Origin: QHXW01 sp963752965
Lineage (GTDB): Bacteria; Acidobacteriota; Terriglobia; Bryobacterales; Bryobacteraceae
Direction: 5' to 3'
Assembly (NCBI GenBank): GCA_963752965.1
Contig: CAVWAJ010000019.1
Coordinates: 140,489 to 204,488, forward strand
DNA: 64,000 nt
Below the pieces are notes generated by a model that did no database searches, was not told where the DNA came from, and saw only the letters and a program-made list of their open reading frames with translations. Of this stretch, positions 35,401-43,455 are shown one piece after another. Every line of letters starts with the position of its first letter. Position 1 is the first letter of the stretch. The translations under genes were made by a program, and so were the position numbers.

Positions 35401-36791
35401 TGGCTTGGTGGCGTCTGTGTTTGTGGCTGTGCCTGCGCTGGCTGCGCCTGTGTTTGCGGTTGCGCCTGTGCCGGTTGCGCTTGCTTCTGCTGAGCCGCTT
35501 GCTGCGCCGCCTCAGCCTGCAACTGTTTCTTGCTCTTTTTCTTCTTCACCGGCTGGTGGTTGGTGGGAAGCGGCTGAGCAGCGGCTGTGCTGGCCGGTTC
35601 AGCCGATCTCGCCGCGGATCCATCGGTTGCGGCTCCGCTCGCTGCGGGCGCCGTCGCACCAGCCGGCGCTGCTGCTGCACCCGCTCCAGCAGCGCGAGCA
35701 TCCGGTTTGGTATCGAGCGCGGTCGTATCGGTCACCGTTTGAACACTGACATCCGTTGTTCCAGCGCCACCACTGCCAGGCTGGGTGATCGCCGCCGCCA
35801 CCGGTACGCTGAGCGGAACCGGGGGCCGGTTGGTAACCATCGCCGGAGTGCCTGATTTCGCGGCAGTATGCATGTCCGGATCATGCCGGAATGAATCCAG
35901 CAAACGCGAACGATAGCCCAACTTGCGGCGGTTCGCCAACTCCCACTCCATCCACGCTTTCTTGACCGGATCGGCTTCCGGCACCGGTCGATTCATGTCT
36001 TTGAGCTTTTCGGCGGCGTCGTCCGCGTGACCGCTTAACGGGTAATCCTTCACAATGCGCGTGTAGGCGGCCGCGGCTCTGTCTTCGAAACGATCGCCCA
36101 TCTTCTGATACGAATCGGCCAGTTGCCACAGTGTTTCATCCGCAAGGCTGAACAGCGGGTATTGGTCGACTACGTATTGCAGGCGGTTGGCCGCAGCCGG
36201 AAAGCTCCCCTTGGCGTGGTAGAACATCCCGGCTTTATACTCACCGCCGGCCAGCACTTCCTGAACGTCGCGCAGCATCTGCTGTGCCTGCGGTGCGAAC
36301 TTGCTGTTGGGATACTCCACCAGCAACTGGCGGCACTCATCCTCGGCACGGATCGCCTGGTTACGGTCGCGGTCGGCCTTCTCCATCTGTTTGTAGTGGA
36401 TCTGGCAGACTTTCTCCTGCGACTCAGCAGCCTCTTCCATCGTCGGATAGAACAGCTTGAAGTCTTTGTACTCGGCCTCGGCCTGGGCCAGGCCGTGCGA
36501 GCCGCCCTCGCGATACCAGCTATCGGCGATGGCGAGCTTGGCCTTGGCCAGGTATTCGCTAGTGTCGTAGGTGTTGATCAGCGTATTCAGCGTGATGCGC
36601 GCAACTTCGTAGCGGCCGTGCTCAATATCGTTAATGGACTTGTCGAACAGAACCTTGTCGGGCTGATCGGTCTTCTTGGTGATGGGGTTTTCGTACTTCT
36701 TCTTCTTGAACGGCCAGGCGCCCTGGAGCACCAAAGTTGTGATCGCCACCACGGCGATGAGCTTAAGAACGCGATTTTGACCCAGCAGCAT
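35397..36791 (-). CDS. bamD: Outer membrane assembly lipoprotein BamD-like
   Basis: A 464-residue protein resembling BamD, the TPR component of the outer-membrane beta-barrel assembly machine. Residues 1-25 form a signal segment (MLLGQNRVLKLIAVVAITTL) without a clear lipobox cysteine. Residues 45-285 hold the TPR-like repeats, e.g. FDKSINDIEHGRYEVA, YPNSKFAPQAQQMLRDV and VVDQYPLFSLADETLWQ, as in YfiO/BamD. The C-terminal 180 residues are extra: a Pro/Ala/Ser linker, the basic HQPVKKKKSKKQ and a repetitive AQPAQAQPQTQ tail. E. coli BamD is about 245 residues, so the tail is unusual. The gene overlaps the receiver gene downstream. Confidence 0.82.
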   Translation of the reverse strand: MLLGQNRVLKLIAVVAITTLVLQGAWPFKKKKYENPITKKTDQPDKVLFDKSINDIEHGRYEVARITLNTLINTYDTSEYLAKAKLAIADSWYREGGSHGLAQAEAEYKDFKLFYPTMEEAAESQEKVCQIHYKQMEKADRDRNQAIRAEDECRQLLVEYPNSKFAPQAQQMLRDVQEVLAGGEYKAGMFYHAKGSFPAAANRLQYVVDQYPLFSLADETLWQLADSYQKMGDRFEDRAAAAYTRIVKDYPLSGHADDAAEKLKDMNRPVPEADPVKKAWMEWELANRRKLGYRSRLLDSFRHDPDMHTAAKSGTPAMVTNRPPVPLSVPVAAAITQPGSGGAGTTDVSVQTVTDTTALDTKPDARAAGAGAAAAPAGATAPAASGAATDGSAARSAEPASTAAAQPLPTNHQPVKKKKSKKQLQAEAAQQAAQQKQAQPAQAQPQTQAQPAQAQPQTQTPPSQ

Positions 36792-36800
36792 GTTTCCTTC

Positions 36801-37475
36801 CTAAACCCGCACAGCGGTGGCCTCTTCGGCGGCCTGACGCATCTGAACGACAGCCCTAACGGGATCCGGTGCGTGAAATATGGACGACCCTGTCACGATC
36901 CAGTCACACCCGGCCCGCACCGCATCGGCGACGTTTTCGAGCGTAATGCCGCCGTCAATCTCAATCGAAAACTGCAAACGCCTTTCCTGGCGTTTCCGGT
37001 CCAGCTCCCGGACTTTCTCGAAAGCGTGCGGAATAAAGTGCTGCCCGCCGAATCCCGGGTTGACACTCATGATAAGCACGTAGTCCGCCACATCCAGAAT
37101 GTCGTCCAGCATCGCCACCGGCGTAGCCGGGTTCAATACCACGCCCGCCAGTGCGCCCTCGCTCTGGATCATGCGTAAGGTACGGTCCAGATGGACGCAT
37201 GCCTCCTGGTGCACCGAAACCTGGTTCGCGCCAGCTCGGATGAACACAGGCGCGTAAGTGTCCGGATCCTCAATCATCAGATGCACATCCAACCGGCAGC
37301 GGGTGACCTTGCGGATGCTTTCCACCACGGGCGGCCCGATCGTGAAATTCGGCACAAAATGGCCGTCCATCACATCGAGATGCAGCATCGTTGCGCCGCC
37401 GCGCTCCACACGCGCGATCTCTTCACCGAGACGGGTGAAGTCCGCCGCGAGAATCGAAGGGACAATTTGTGCCAT
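36801..37475 (-). CDS. rpe: Ribulose-phosphate 3-epimerase
   Basis: A 224-residue TIM-barrel enzyme that interconverts ribulose-5-phosphate and xylulose-5-phosphate in the pentose phosphate pathway. Metal ligands H32 and D34 (MLHLDVMDGHFVPN), H65 region in CRLDVHLMIED and the catalytic D of SIEIDGGI are visible, plus IMSVNPGFGGQHF and the phosphate-binding WIVTGSSIF. The length is normal. It lies between rsmB (20 bases after its stop) and bamD (9 bases), in one transcript. Confidence 0.96.
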   Translation of the reverse strand: MAQIVPSILAADFTRLGEEIARVERGGATMLHLDVMDGHFVPNFTIGPPVVESIRKVTRCRLDVHLMIEDPDTYAPVFIRAGANQVSVHQEACVHLDRTLRMIQSEGALAGVVLNPATPVAMLDDILDVADYVLIMSVNPGFGGQHFIPHAFEKVRELDRKRQERRLQFSIEIDGGITLENVADAVRAGCDWIVTGSSIFHAPDPVRAVVQMRQAAEEATAVRV

Positions 37476-37495
37476 TCAGCCTGTGGAAATCTATG

Positions 37496-38638
37496 TCATT
37501 TTAACACAGCGGCAAAAAAGCCGTCGCCCGGGTAAACGCCCGGAATCCGCCGCATAATGTGAACCGGCTGGAGACCGAGCGCGTCGATGACACCGTCGTT
37601 TTCTTCCCGCTCGAGCGAGCAGGTGGAATAGACCAAAACGCCGCCCGGCGCCAGCGCTTCGAGGGCGTTCCGCAGCAACACGACTTGGCGATCGTGCAGT
37701 TCCTGGATGTCGGATGGGCCGATGCGCCACTTGATTTCCGGATTCCGTGCGAGCGTGCCCGTGCCCGAGCACGGCGCATCCAACAAGATGCGGTCGAACG
37801 AGGCGCGGAAAGGCAGCGGACGCGTGCCATCGAGATGAACCACGTCCACACCCAGCGTTTTGAGCATCTCCACGCGCTTGGCGTGGAAGTCACAGGCCAC
37901 GGCCCGCACGCCGGATTCGAGCGCCTGCGCGGTCTTGTTGCCCGGCGCCGCGCAGAGATCGAGGAAGCGCAGGCCCGGCGCGAGATCGAGCAGCGGAACA
38001 ACGGACTGCGAACCGATATCCTGAATGCGAAGGCCAGCCGGCGCCCCGGAAACCAGATGGTAGCAGCCAGGAATTTCGGTGGGCTCGGCGGAGACACCGG
38101 CGGGGAGCGAAGCGGTTGGCGGGACGCGGAAATAGGTCTCCGGGGGCTTCAAGTTGGCGCGCGCGATGAGCGGCGTCACTTCGGGGCCGAACTCGCGGTC
38201 CCAGTGTTCGAGCAGCCACTCGGGATGCGAAAGCGCGGTCGAGCGATCGGGCCAATCCACCGCTTCCCGTCCCACCTTGCGCAACACGGCGTTGGCGAAG
38301 CCCGCGGCGGAACGGAACCCGGCTTTCTTGACCAGTTCCACGCTCTCGCTGACGGCGGCGTGGGGCGGGACGCGGTCCAGATATCGCAGTTGGTATACGC
38401 CCATGCGCAGCGCGAGGAGCACTTCGAAATCGAGCTTGCGCAGGCCGCGGCCCGAGTAATGCTCAATCAAGAAATCGAGCTGCGCCTGGTAACGCAGCAC
38501 ACCGAAGACGATCTCCGAGGCGAGCCCGGCATCGCGCGCGTCGAGTGGCGCGGCGCCAGACGCCAGCAGGTCCGAGGCATAACCGCCGCGTCCGACCTTG
38601 CGGAGAGTCTCAAAGGCTAATAAGCGGGCGGGGGACAC
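37496..38638 (-). CDS. rsmB: 16S rRNA (cytosine-967 C5) methyltransferase
   Basis: A roughly 380-residue RsmB-type enzyme. The start is GTG 38638 (VSPARLLAFETLRKV), the usual N-terminus; the long frame to 39067 enters the divergent ttcA-like gene and is rejected. An N-terminal NusB-like domain (LASEIVFGVLRYQ, PHAAVSESVELVKK) is followed by the SAM-dependent catalytic domain with FLDLCAAPGNKTAQAL, and the two catalytic cysteines in DAPCSGTGTLARNPE and YSTCSLEREEN. It methylates C5 of C967 in 16S rRNA in E. coli. It begins the operon rsmB-rpe-bamD-receiver-yajQ-hydrolase. Confidence 0.95.
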   Translation of the reverse strand: MSPARLLAFETLRKVGRGGYASDLLASGAAPLDARDAGLASEIVFGVLRYQAQLDFLIEHYSGRGLRKLDFEVLLALRMGVYQLRYLDRVPPHAAVSESVELVKKAGFRSAAGFANAVLRKVGREAVDWPDRSTALSHPEWLLEHWDREFGPEVTPLIARANLKPPETYFRVPPTASLPAGVSAEPTEIPGCYHLVSGAPAGLRIQDIGSQSVVPLLDLAPGLRFLDLCAAPGNKTAQALESGVRAVACDFHAKRVEMLKTLGVDVVHLDGTRPLPFRASFDRILLDAPCSGTGTLARNPEIKWRIGPSDIQELHDRQVVLLRNALEALAPGGVLVYSTCSLEREENDGVIDALGLQPVHIMRRIPGVYPGDGFFAAVLK

Positions 38639-38671
38639 GATGGGAGGGCCTGTGCCAACTATAATCAATTT

Positions 38672-39454
38672 GTGGAGCTGGAAAAAACTCTGCTGCGCAA
38701 GGTCGGTGAGGCGATCCATCGCTTCAAAATGATTCGCGATGGTGATCGCGTGGCCGTGGCGCTTTCGGGAGGCAAGGATTCGCTCACGCTTCTCGATGCC
38801 CTGCTGCTGCTCGCCAAGCGCGCGCCCGTCGAATTCTCGGTGTGCGCGTTCACCGTGGAGCAGGGGAAATTTCTCCGGCCGATCGAGCCGCTCGGTGACT
38901 ATCTGTGCGAACGCGGCATTGCGTGGACCTACTTTCGCGATAATCCGTCGATGCGGTTGCTGGAAGACCAGCCCGATCACGGTTGCGACCTTTGCAGCCG
39001 CTACCGGCGGCGGGCGGTTTACGAGATCGCGCGTAATCTGGGCGCGAACGTCATCGCTTTCGGGCACACGGCGGACGATTTTTGCGAGGCATTACTCCGT
39101 AACACGCTGTTCACGGGCCGCTTAAGCGCGCTGCCGCCGGTGACGCACTCGCGCGACCGCGAGTTTCAGCTGATCCGGCCGCTGGTTTTCGTGACCGAGG
39201 ATATTACATCGGCCTATGCGCAATCGCTCGGCGCGCCCATTGTGCCCTGCGGCTGTTCGCAGCGTACCGGGACCGTCCGCCGCTCGCTGCGCCAGATTTT
39301 CTCCGAATTGGAGCAGGAATATCCCCACCTGAAGGAGAACATCCTTTCCGCCATGGGGAATGTCGATACCAGCCGTCTACTCGACACGCGATACCTGGAT
39401 TCCGATGGAGCGGAGAAGCCCCTGACAGAGCATTTTCCGATTGTGAGCGACTAA
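38672..39454 (+). CDS. TtcA-like tRNA 2-thiolation protein
   Basis: A 260-residue member of the PP-loop TtcA/TtuA group that adds sulfur to tRNA (for example 2-thiocytidine-32). It has the ATP-binding PP-loop ALSGGKDS (S32-S37) and the cysteine pairs expected to hold an iron-sulfur cluster: CDLCSRYRR and VPCGCSQ. An AFGHTADDFCEALLRN segment is the conserved H-T-A-D-D-x-x-E region. The length fits TtcA rather than the longer TtuA. It begins at GTG 38672, 33 bases from the divergent rsmB start, so both RNA-modification genes may share a promoter region. Confidence 0.9.
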   Translation: MELEKTLLRKVGEAIHRFKMIRDGDRVAVALSGGKDSLTLLDALLLLAKRAPVEFSVCAFTVEQGKFLRPIEPLGDYLCERGIAWTYFRDNPSMRLLEDQPDHGCDLCSRYRRRAVYEIARNLGANVIAFGHTADDFCEALLRNTLFTGRLSALPPVTHSRDREFQLIRPLVFVTEDITSAYAQSLGAPIVPCGCSQRTGTVRRSLRQIFSELEQEYPHLKENILSAMGNVDTSRLLDTRYLDSDGAEKPLTEHFPIVSD

Positions 39455-39482
39455 GAACCGCTGCCAGGCAGCGCGCTCTCTA

Positions 39483-39953
39483 CTATGTCGAACGTGTGGG
39501 CTGAAGTTCCGAAGCCTTGGCGCCCAGCTTCTTGAGGAGCCGAATTGCTTGGGTTCGCTCCGGCTGTGACAAGCCTGAGGTGGCTTGTTCCATGGCTGCG
39601 GCGTGTTCCGCGAACGCGCACTCGATCAACTTCCGCCCCGCGCGAGTCAAATGCACGATGCGAGCCCGCCGGTCTTCGGGATCGTCTCTCCGCTCCACCA
39701 GCCCTTTTGCCTCCAGGCGGTCAATGGCGACGCTGATGGAGCCGCTGGTCAGCCGGATCTTAGCGCCGAGTGTGCTCACCGGAAGCGGGCCCTTGTGCAA
39801 CAGCGCTTCCAGAACGCCGAAGTCGGAAAGCCCCAGCCCCAGCGCGCGAATGCTTTGATGCGCATGGGCTTGCAGGGCGTCGAAGGCCTTCCAGAGAACC
39901 AGCCAGAGATGGATGCCGCCGAGCTTAAGTGGCGTCTCTGCTTGAGATTCCAG
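39483..39953 (-). CDS. MarR-family transcriptional regulator
   Basis: A MarR-type repressor of about 156 residues. The wHTH region is LSDFGVLEALLHKG, LTSGSISVAIDRLEAKGLVERR, then DPEDRRARIVHLTRAGRKLI with the beta-wing motif. The N-terminal dimerisation helices (IHLWLVLWKAFDALQAHAHQ) are coded upstream of the first canonical start (TTG 39800). In frame no ATG, GTG or TTG precedes them; the only candidates are CTG at 39953 or ATT at 39962, with GAAAGG just before. I use CTG 39953. Divergent from the pirin gene, with a palindromic operator candidate between; it probably represses itself and pirin. Confidence 0.75.
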   Translation of the reverse strand: MESQAETPLKLGGIHLWLVLWKAFDALQAHAHQSIRALGLGLSDFGVLEALLHKGPLPVSTLGAKIRLTSGSISVAIDRLEAKGLVERRDDPEDRRARIVHLTRAGRKLIECAFAEHAAAMEQATSGLSQPERTQAIRLLKKLGAKASELQPTRST

Positions 39954-39969
39954 GGGTTGAATCCTTTCT

Positions 39970-39991
39970 AGTACCTTTACATCAATATACT
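39970..39991. promoter_or_regulatory. MarR operator candidate
   Basis: An imperfect 22-base palindrome with AGTA and TACT at its ends and 7 of 11 half-site matches sits between the divergent marR-type and pirin genes, immediately before the regulator start. It has the size of a MarR dimer site. Confidence 0.45.
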
Positions 39992-40023
39992 CGATGCCAA
40001 GGTAATTGGCAAATGAGGACGAT

Positions 40024-40908
40024 ATGCCGAAGACAAAGCCGCGCAGCGTTGCGCGAGTGATTGAGAGCAGTCATGTGATGGAAGGCGCCGGGGTGTCCAT
40101 CCGGCGTTCGTTCCCAACCGCGGACTTAGACGACCTGGATCCGTTCCTGTTGCTGGACCACATGGGTCCGATTCAATTCGCTCCTGGGCAGGCGGTGGGG
40201 TTCCCCGACCACCCGCACCGCGGCTTCGAGACCGTCACCTACGTTCTGGAAGGCGCGATGGAGCACCGGGATTCGAAGGGGAATCACGGCGTGCTCGGCC
40301 CGGGAGACGTGCAGTGGATGACGGCCGGTTCCGGTGTGGTTCATTCCGAAATGCCGGGCGAGGAACTCCGCAACAAAGGCGGCCGGCTCGCAGGATTCCA
40401 GTTGTGGGTGAACCTGCCGAAGGCGGCGAAGATGACGGAGCCACGTTACCAGGAGGTGGCGGCGGCGCGTTTGCCAGTTGTCGAAACGCCGTCGAGGGAC
40501 GTCAAGGTCAAGGTCATTGCCGGGGAATCGTTGGGACAGCGTGCGGCCATCGAGACGCGGACCCCGATGCTGTACCTGCACTTCACGCTGCAACCCGGCG
40601 CGAGCGTCACGCAAGCTGTACCGGCGGAATACAACGCGTTCGCGTATGCCATCGATGGCGCGGGCCTCGTTGGGCCGGTACCGCTCGACGAAGGCCACTT
40701 GGCCCTGTTCGCCAAGGACGGCGATCGCGTCGAGTTGTCGAATCCTGCAAGTGCCCGGAAGCCATTCAATGTCCTGCTGATTGCCGGTGCGCCCATCGGT
40801 GAGCCTGTAGCGCGCTACGGCCCCTTCGTGATGAACACCAAGGCGGAAATCTATCAGGCCTTCGAGGACTACCGCAGCGGTCGCATGGGCGTGATTGAAG
40901 CGCGGTAA
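40024..40908 (+). CDS. Pirin family protein
   Basis: A 294-residue bicupin of the pirin family. Metal-binding residues are visible: H63 and H65 in GFPDHPHRGFET, and further His/Glu in AMEHRDSK and VHSEMPGEE. The N-terminal cupin is followed by a second one (about residues 165-285). Pirin homologues include quercetin dioxygenases and proteins with regulatory roles; the reaction here is unknown. ATG 40024 follows a GAGGA at good distance; a TTG at 40006 is possible but weaker. It is divergent from the MarR gene, a common arrangement for redox/aromatic-responsive systems. Confidence 0.92.
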   Translation: MPKTKPRSVARVIESSHVMEGAGVSIRRSFPTADLDDLDPFLLLDHMGPIQFAPGQAVGFPDHPHRGFETVTYVLEGAMEHRDSKGNHGVLGPGDVQWMTAGSGVVHSEMPGEELRNKGGRLAGFQLWVNLPKAAKMTEPRYQEVAAARLPVVETPSRDVKVKVIAGESLGQRAAIETRTPMLYLHFTLQPGASVTQAVPAEYNAFAYAIDGAGLVGPVPLDEGHLALFAKDGDRVELSNPASARKPFNVLLIAGAPIGEPVARYGPFVMNTKAEIYQAFEDYRSGRMGVIEAR

Positions 40909-40922
40909 GCGCGGCGTTTCGC

Positions 40923-41645
40923 TTAGACCTTGGCTGGCGCCGGCTGCTCCGCTTCCGCCTCGGTGGGAGTCAGATCGAACAGGTAACCAAAGCCGCGTAC
41001 GGAGCGGATCAGCGCCGGACTGGCGGGGTCCGCTTCCACTTTTTGCCGCAGCCGGAGAATGTGCACGTCGACCGTGCGATCGGTCACGGCGCGGTCGACG
41101 CCCCATACATAGTCGAGCAATTGCTCGCGGCTGAACACGACGCCCGGACGGCTCATCAGAAATTCGAGAAGCCGGAACTCGGTAGCGGTCAGCGTGAGCG
41201 ATTTTCCGTGCAGGCGTACGCGGCAACTGTCGCGATCCAGCTCCAAACCCTCACATCGCAGGATGCGCGTGGGCGCGGCCGGCGTGCGCAACTGGCTGCG
41301 AACGCGGGCGATTAACTCCCGTAGCGAAAACGGCTTGACTACATAATCGTTCGCGCCAAGCTCCAGGCCGAGGATGCGGTCGCTCTCCGACGCGCGGGCG
41401 GTCAGGAAAATCACAGGGATGTGCGCCAGGTCGGGGCTGGACCGGATGCCACGGCAGATCTCGATCCCGTCGGAATCGGGCAGCATGATGTCCAGAATCA
41501 ACAGATCCGGCCGTTCCCGCCGGCAGAACTCCAGTGCCCCTTTGCCGGTGGGCGAGCCAGCGAAGCGAAACCCTTCTTTTTCAAGGTTATACTTCAAAAG
41601 CGCGAACAGATCAGCATCGTCCTCAATCAGGGCTACCGTTTTCAT
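40923..41645 (-). CDS. PhoB/OmpR-family response regulator
   Basis: A 240-residue regulator. ATG 41645 follows GAGGTGAG; the longer frame to 41690 is rejected. The receiver (1-120) has ALIEDDADLFALLK, phospho-acceptor D52 in LLILDIMLPDSDG, T/A in VIFLTARA and VKPFSLREL. The winged-helix domain (about 140-230) has LTLTATEFRLLEFL, FSREQLLDYVWG and VDVHILRLRQKV, and the wing IRSVRGFGYLF. It is closest to PhoB, and a PHO-box-like repeat lies 33 bases upstream, suggesting autoregulation. No histidine kinase gene is adjacent, so its partner must lie elsewhere. Confidence 0.9.
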   Translation of the reverse strand: MKTVALIEDDADLFALLKYNLEKEGFRFAGSPTGKGALEFCRRERPDLLILDIMLPDSDGIEICRGIRSSPDLAHIPVIFLTARASESDRILGLELGANDYVVKPFSLRELIARVRSQLRTPAAPTRILRCEGLELDRDSCRVRLHGKSLTLTATEFRLLEFLMSRPGVVFSREQLLDYVWGVDRAVTDRTVDVHILRLRQKVEADPASPALIRSVRGFGYLFDLTPTEAEAEQPAPAKV

Positions 41646-41678
41646 GCTCACCTCGTCCCTGAAGATAACGCGCCTGTT

Positions 41679-41696
41679 GTTACAAATCAATTACAG
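41679..41696 (-). promoter_or_regulatory. PHO-box-like direct repeat
   Basis: On the minus strand the two 7-base half-sites CTGTAAT and TTGTAAC are separated by four bases (TGAT), the 11-base spacing of an E. coli-type PHO box; 13 of 18 positions match that consensus. It lies 33 bases upstream of the PhoB-like gene. Confidence 0.5.
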
Positions 41697-41734
41697 CTTG
41701 GTTAAGTGTGAATGAACTTCTGCAGATTCGGTAC

Positions 41735-42562
41735 TCAATGGGTCATAGCGTACACAACATAGTTGACGCCAATGCGAATACCGAGGTCGGAAAACTTGGC
41801 TGGGTACTCGGGGTTGTCGGCGTGCTCCCAGGAGTCGCCTAAGTCCATGTCATGGCATATGGCGACCATGAGCCGGCCCTTGTCGTCATAAATGCCGCGC
41901 CAATGCGGGTCGACGCCGTCGTGTTCATAGGTCCGTCCGGTGTGCACAAACTGTTCGCCAGGGACCTGGTAACGCTCGCTCAGATCGTAAATGGTGTGGA
42001 AGATTTGGTCGGAGTTATTGAGGTCAACGATCTGGCGGTCCGGGAACACCTTCTTCATGCTGGCATTGAAAACTTCCCACTCGAAGGTGCCGTGGAAATC
42101 GTCGCACATGAAGAAGCCGCCGCGTAGCAGGTAGTCGCGAAGCTTGGCGGCCTGCGCGTCGGTCAGCGACCAGTAGCCCACTTCGACAGCGTAGAGGAAT
42201 GGCCAGTAATAGATCTCGTCGGGATCGTCGATGTTAACGCATTGCTCGACCGAGCGCGCGTGAATGCGCGTCAGACGGCGCATGGCGGCCGAGAGATGGC
42301 GATCGGAGCGAGGGTAATCGATGGTCCAGTTGGCGCGGCCGTGTTGCCAGTCCGGGTTGCCGCGCAGGCCGTAAGCGCCGGGGATGGCGGGATACATGAG
42401 CCGGGCGAACACCCACTCGGTCTTTTCCTGGAAATCGGGAGGAACGGGGTAATTTTCGTATTCGGCGCCAGGATACTCCTTCCAGGGACGCTGAAACGCG
42501 TAAACCGCACCCAGAAGAGATACGCCCACCGCGCCAGCAACGAGAGTATTTCGCAACCGCAT
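41735..42562 (-). CDS. DUF4159 domain protein
   Basis: A 275-residue protein. ATG 42562 starts a signal-anchor (MRLRNTLVAGAVGVSLLGAV); the longer frame to 42673 is rejected. The body is the DUF4159 domain: EWVFARLMYP, WTIDYPRSDRHLSAAMRRL, DDPDEIYYWPFLYAVEVG, LRDYLLRGGFFMCDDFHG and VAICHDMDLGDSWE. The fold is a glutamine-amidotransferase-like one and proteins of this type are often linked to BatA/VWFA clusters in Acidobacteriota and Bacteroidota, but none is adjacent here. Function unknown. It probably acts outside the cytoplasmic membrane. Confidence 0.85.
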   Translation of the reverse strand: MRLRNTLVAGAVGVSLLGAVYAFQRPWKEYPGAEYENYPVPPDFQEKTEWVFARLMYPAIPGAYGLRGNPDWQHGRANWTIDYPRSDRHLSAAMRRLTRIHARSVEQCVNIDDPDEIYYWPFLYAVEVGYWSLTDAQAAKLRDYLLRGGFFMCDDFHGTFEWEVFNASMKKVFPDRQIVDLNNSDQIFHTIYDLSERYQVPGEQFVHTGRTYEHDGVDPHWRGIYDDKGRLMVAICHDMDLGDSWEHADNPEYPAKFSDLGIRIGVNYVVYAMTH

Positions 42563-42790
42563 GGGCGCAACCTGCTTCCGGATTTCAGAATAGCATGGGC
42601 GAATTGCGCGCAAGAGAGCAGCGGCGTCCCACTGAACCGCTGAGCCTTGAGCAGCCACCCCTCGAACGTCCATTAACCATCGATAACGAGAAAGACCATT
42701 ACGGACGGGGACATGTAATGCCCTTTGCGAGGGTTTATCCTATGCATGAGTCGGACCTGCGGAAGCCCCTGCCAACGCAGACGCCGACTG

Positions 42791-43405
42791 ATGCGTAAAA
42801 TGGCTGATTCTCACCTCAGAAATGTGATCGCGGTCATCGCGATGGTGGCTGGAGGCATGGCGGTGGGCTGTTCGTCCGAGCCACAGCCCCCGGATCTCAC
42901 CGCGATCAGTGCAAGCACACTCATCTCGCAAAGGTAGTCCCGAGACGAGCTGAATCACTTCACCGTGACCTTCCACTCCGACACGCTCATCGGATGCGGC
43001 GTGCAAAACGATCTCTGGAATCTTGTCGAGACCGTAGATCGAGGCTTTACGCGCAGCGCGTACCAACTCACAGCGAGAGGAAGTAAAGTCCTGTTCGCGA
43101 TCGATCTGAAGGAATCAGGAAAATTACATGAGATCACACTTCGGGGACCCTACCGCTTCGAAGTGACCGGCATCACACCGGGCAGCCAGCCCGACATACG
43201 TCAGGTCGAAATTCATTGGGAAATCGACTGGGACAAGGCGCCGGCGGAACTGAAGGCATGCGTGCCAAAATTTGAATTGTCGGGATCCCAGGTGGCGCTC
43301 TTCAAACTCGCCGGAATAGAGTGGAGATTTCTTTCGTACATCAAGCCCGAAGATGTAGCTGCGCCACCGCCGGGCACCGCCCCGTCCCTGGATAAAATCT
43401 CCTGA
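42791..43405 (+). pseudogene. Lipoprotein gene interrupted by an in-frame amber codon
   Basis: From ATG 42791 the frame gives a lipoprotein signal (VIAVIAMVAGGMAVGC, lipid-binding Cys at residue 27), and a linker to QR at codon 48, where TAG (42935-42937) stops it. The same frame continues without another stop to 43405: SRDELNHFTVTFHSDTLIG, DLWNLVETVDRGFTRSAY, IHWEIDWDKAPAEL. No start with a ribosome binding site precedes the second part, so it cannot easily be a separate gene. The two parts look like one roughly 204-residue exported protein. A single base change, a sequencing error, or amber readthrough would explain this. No family is recognised. Confidence 0.65.
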
Positions 43406-43455
43406 CGGCTGCGCGGGCCGTGGGCTTTACGGGGACCGGGCTATGGCAGGAGTAA

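Noticed and set aside
35400..35855. Leu/Arg-rich plus-strand frame opposite bamD's tail
   Set aside because: Complement of the Gln/Ala/Pro repeat; low complexity, not a gene.
42595..42798. 67-codon frame upstream of the amber-split gene
   Set aside because: No ribosome binding site, no motifs, and it overlaps the likely promoter region of the lipoprotein.
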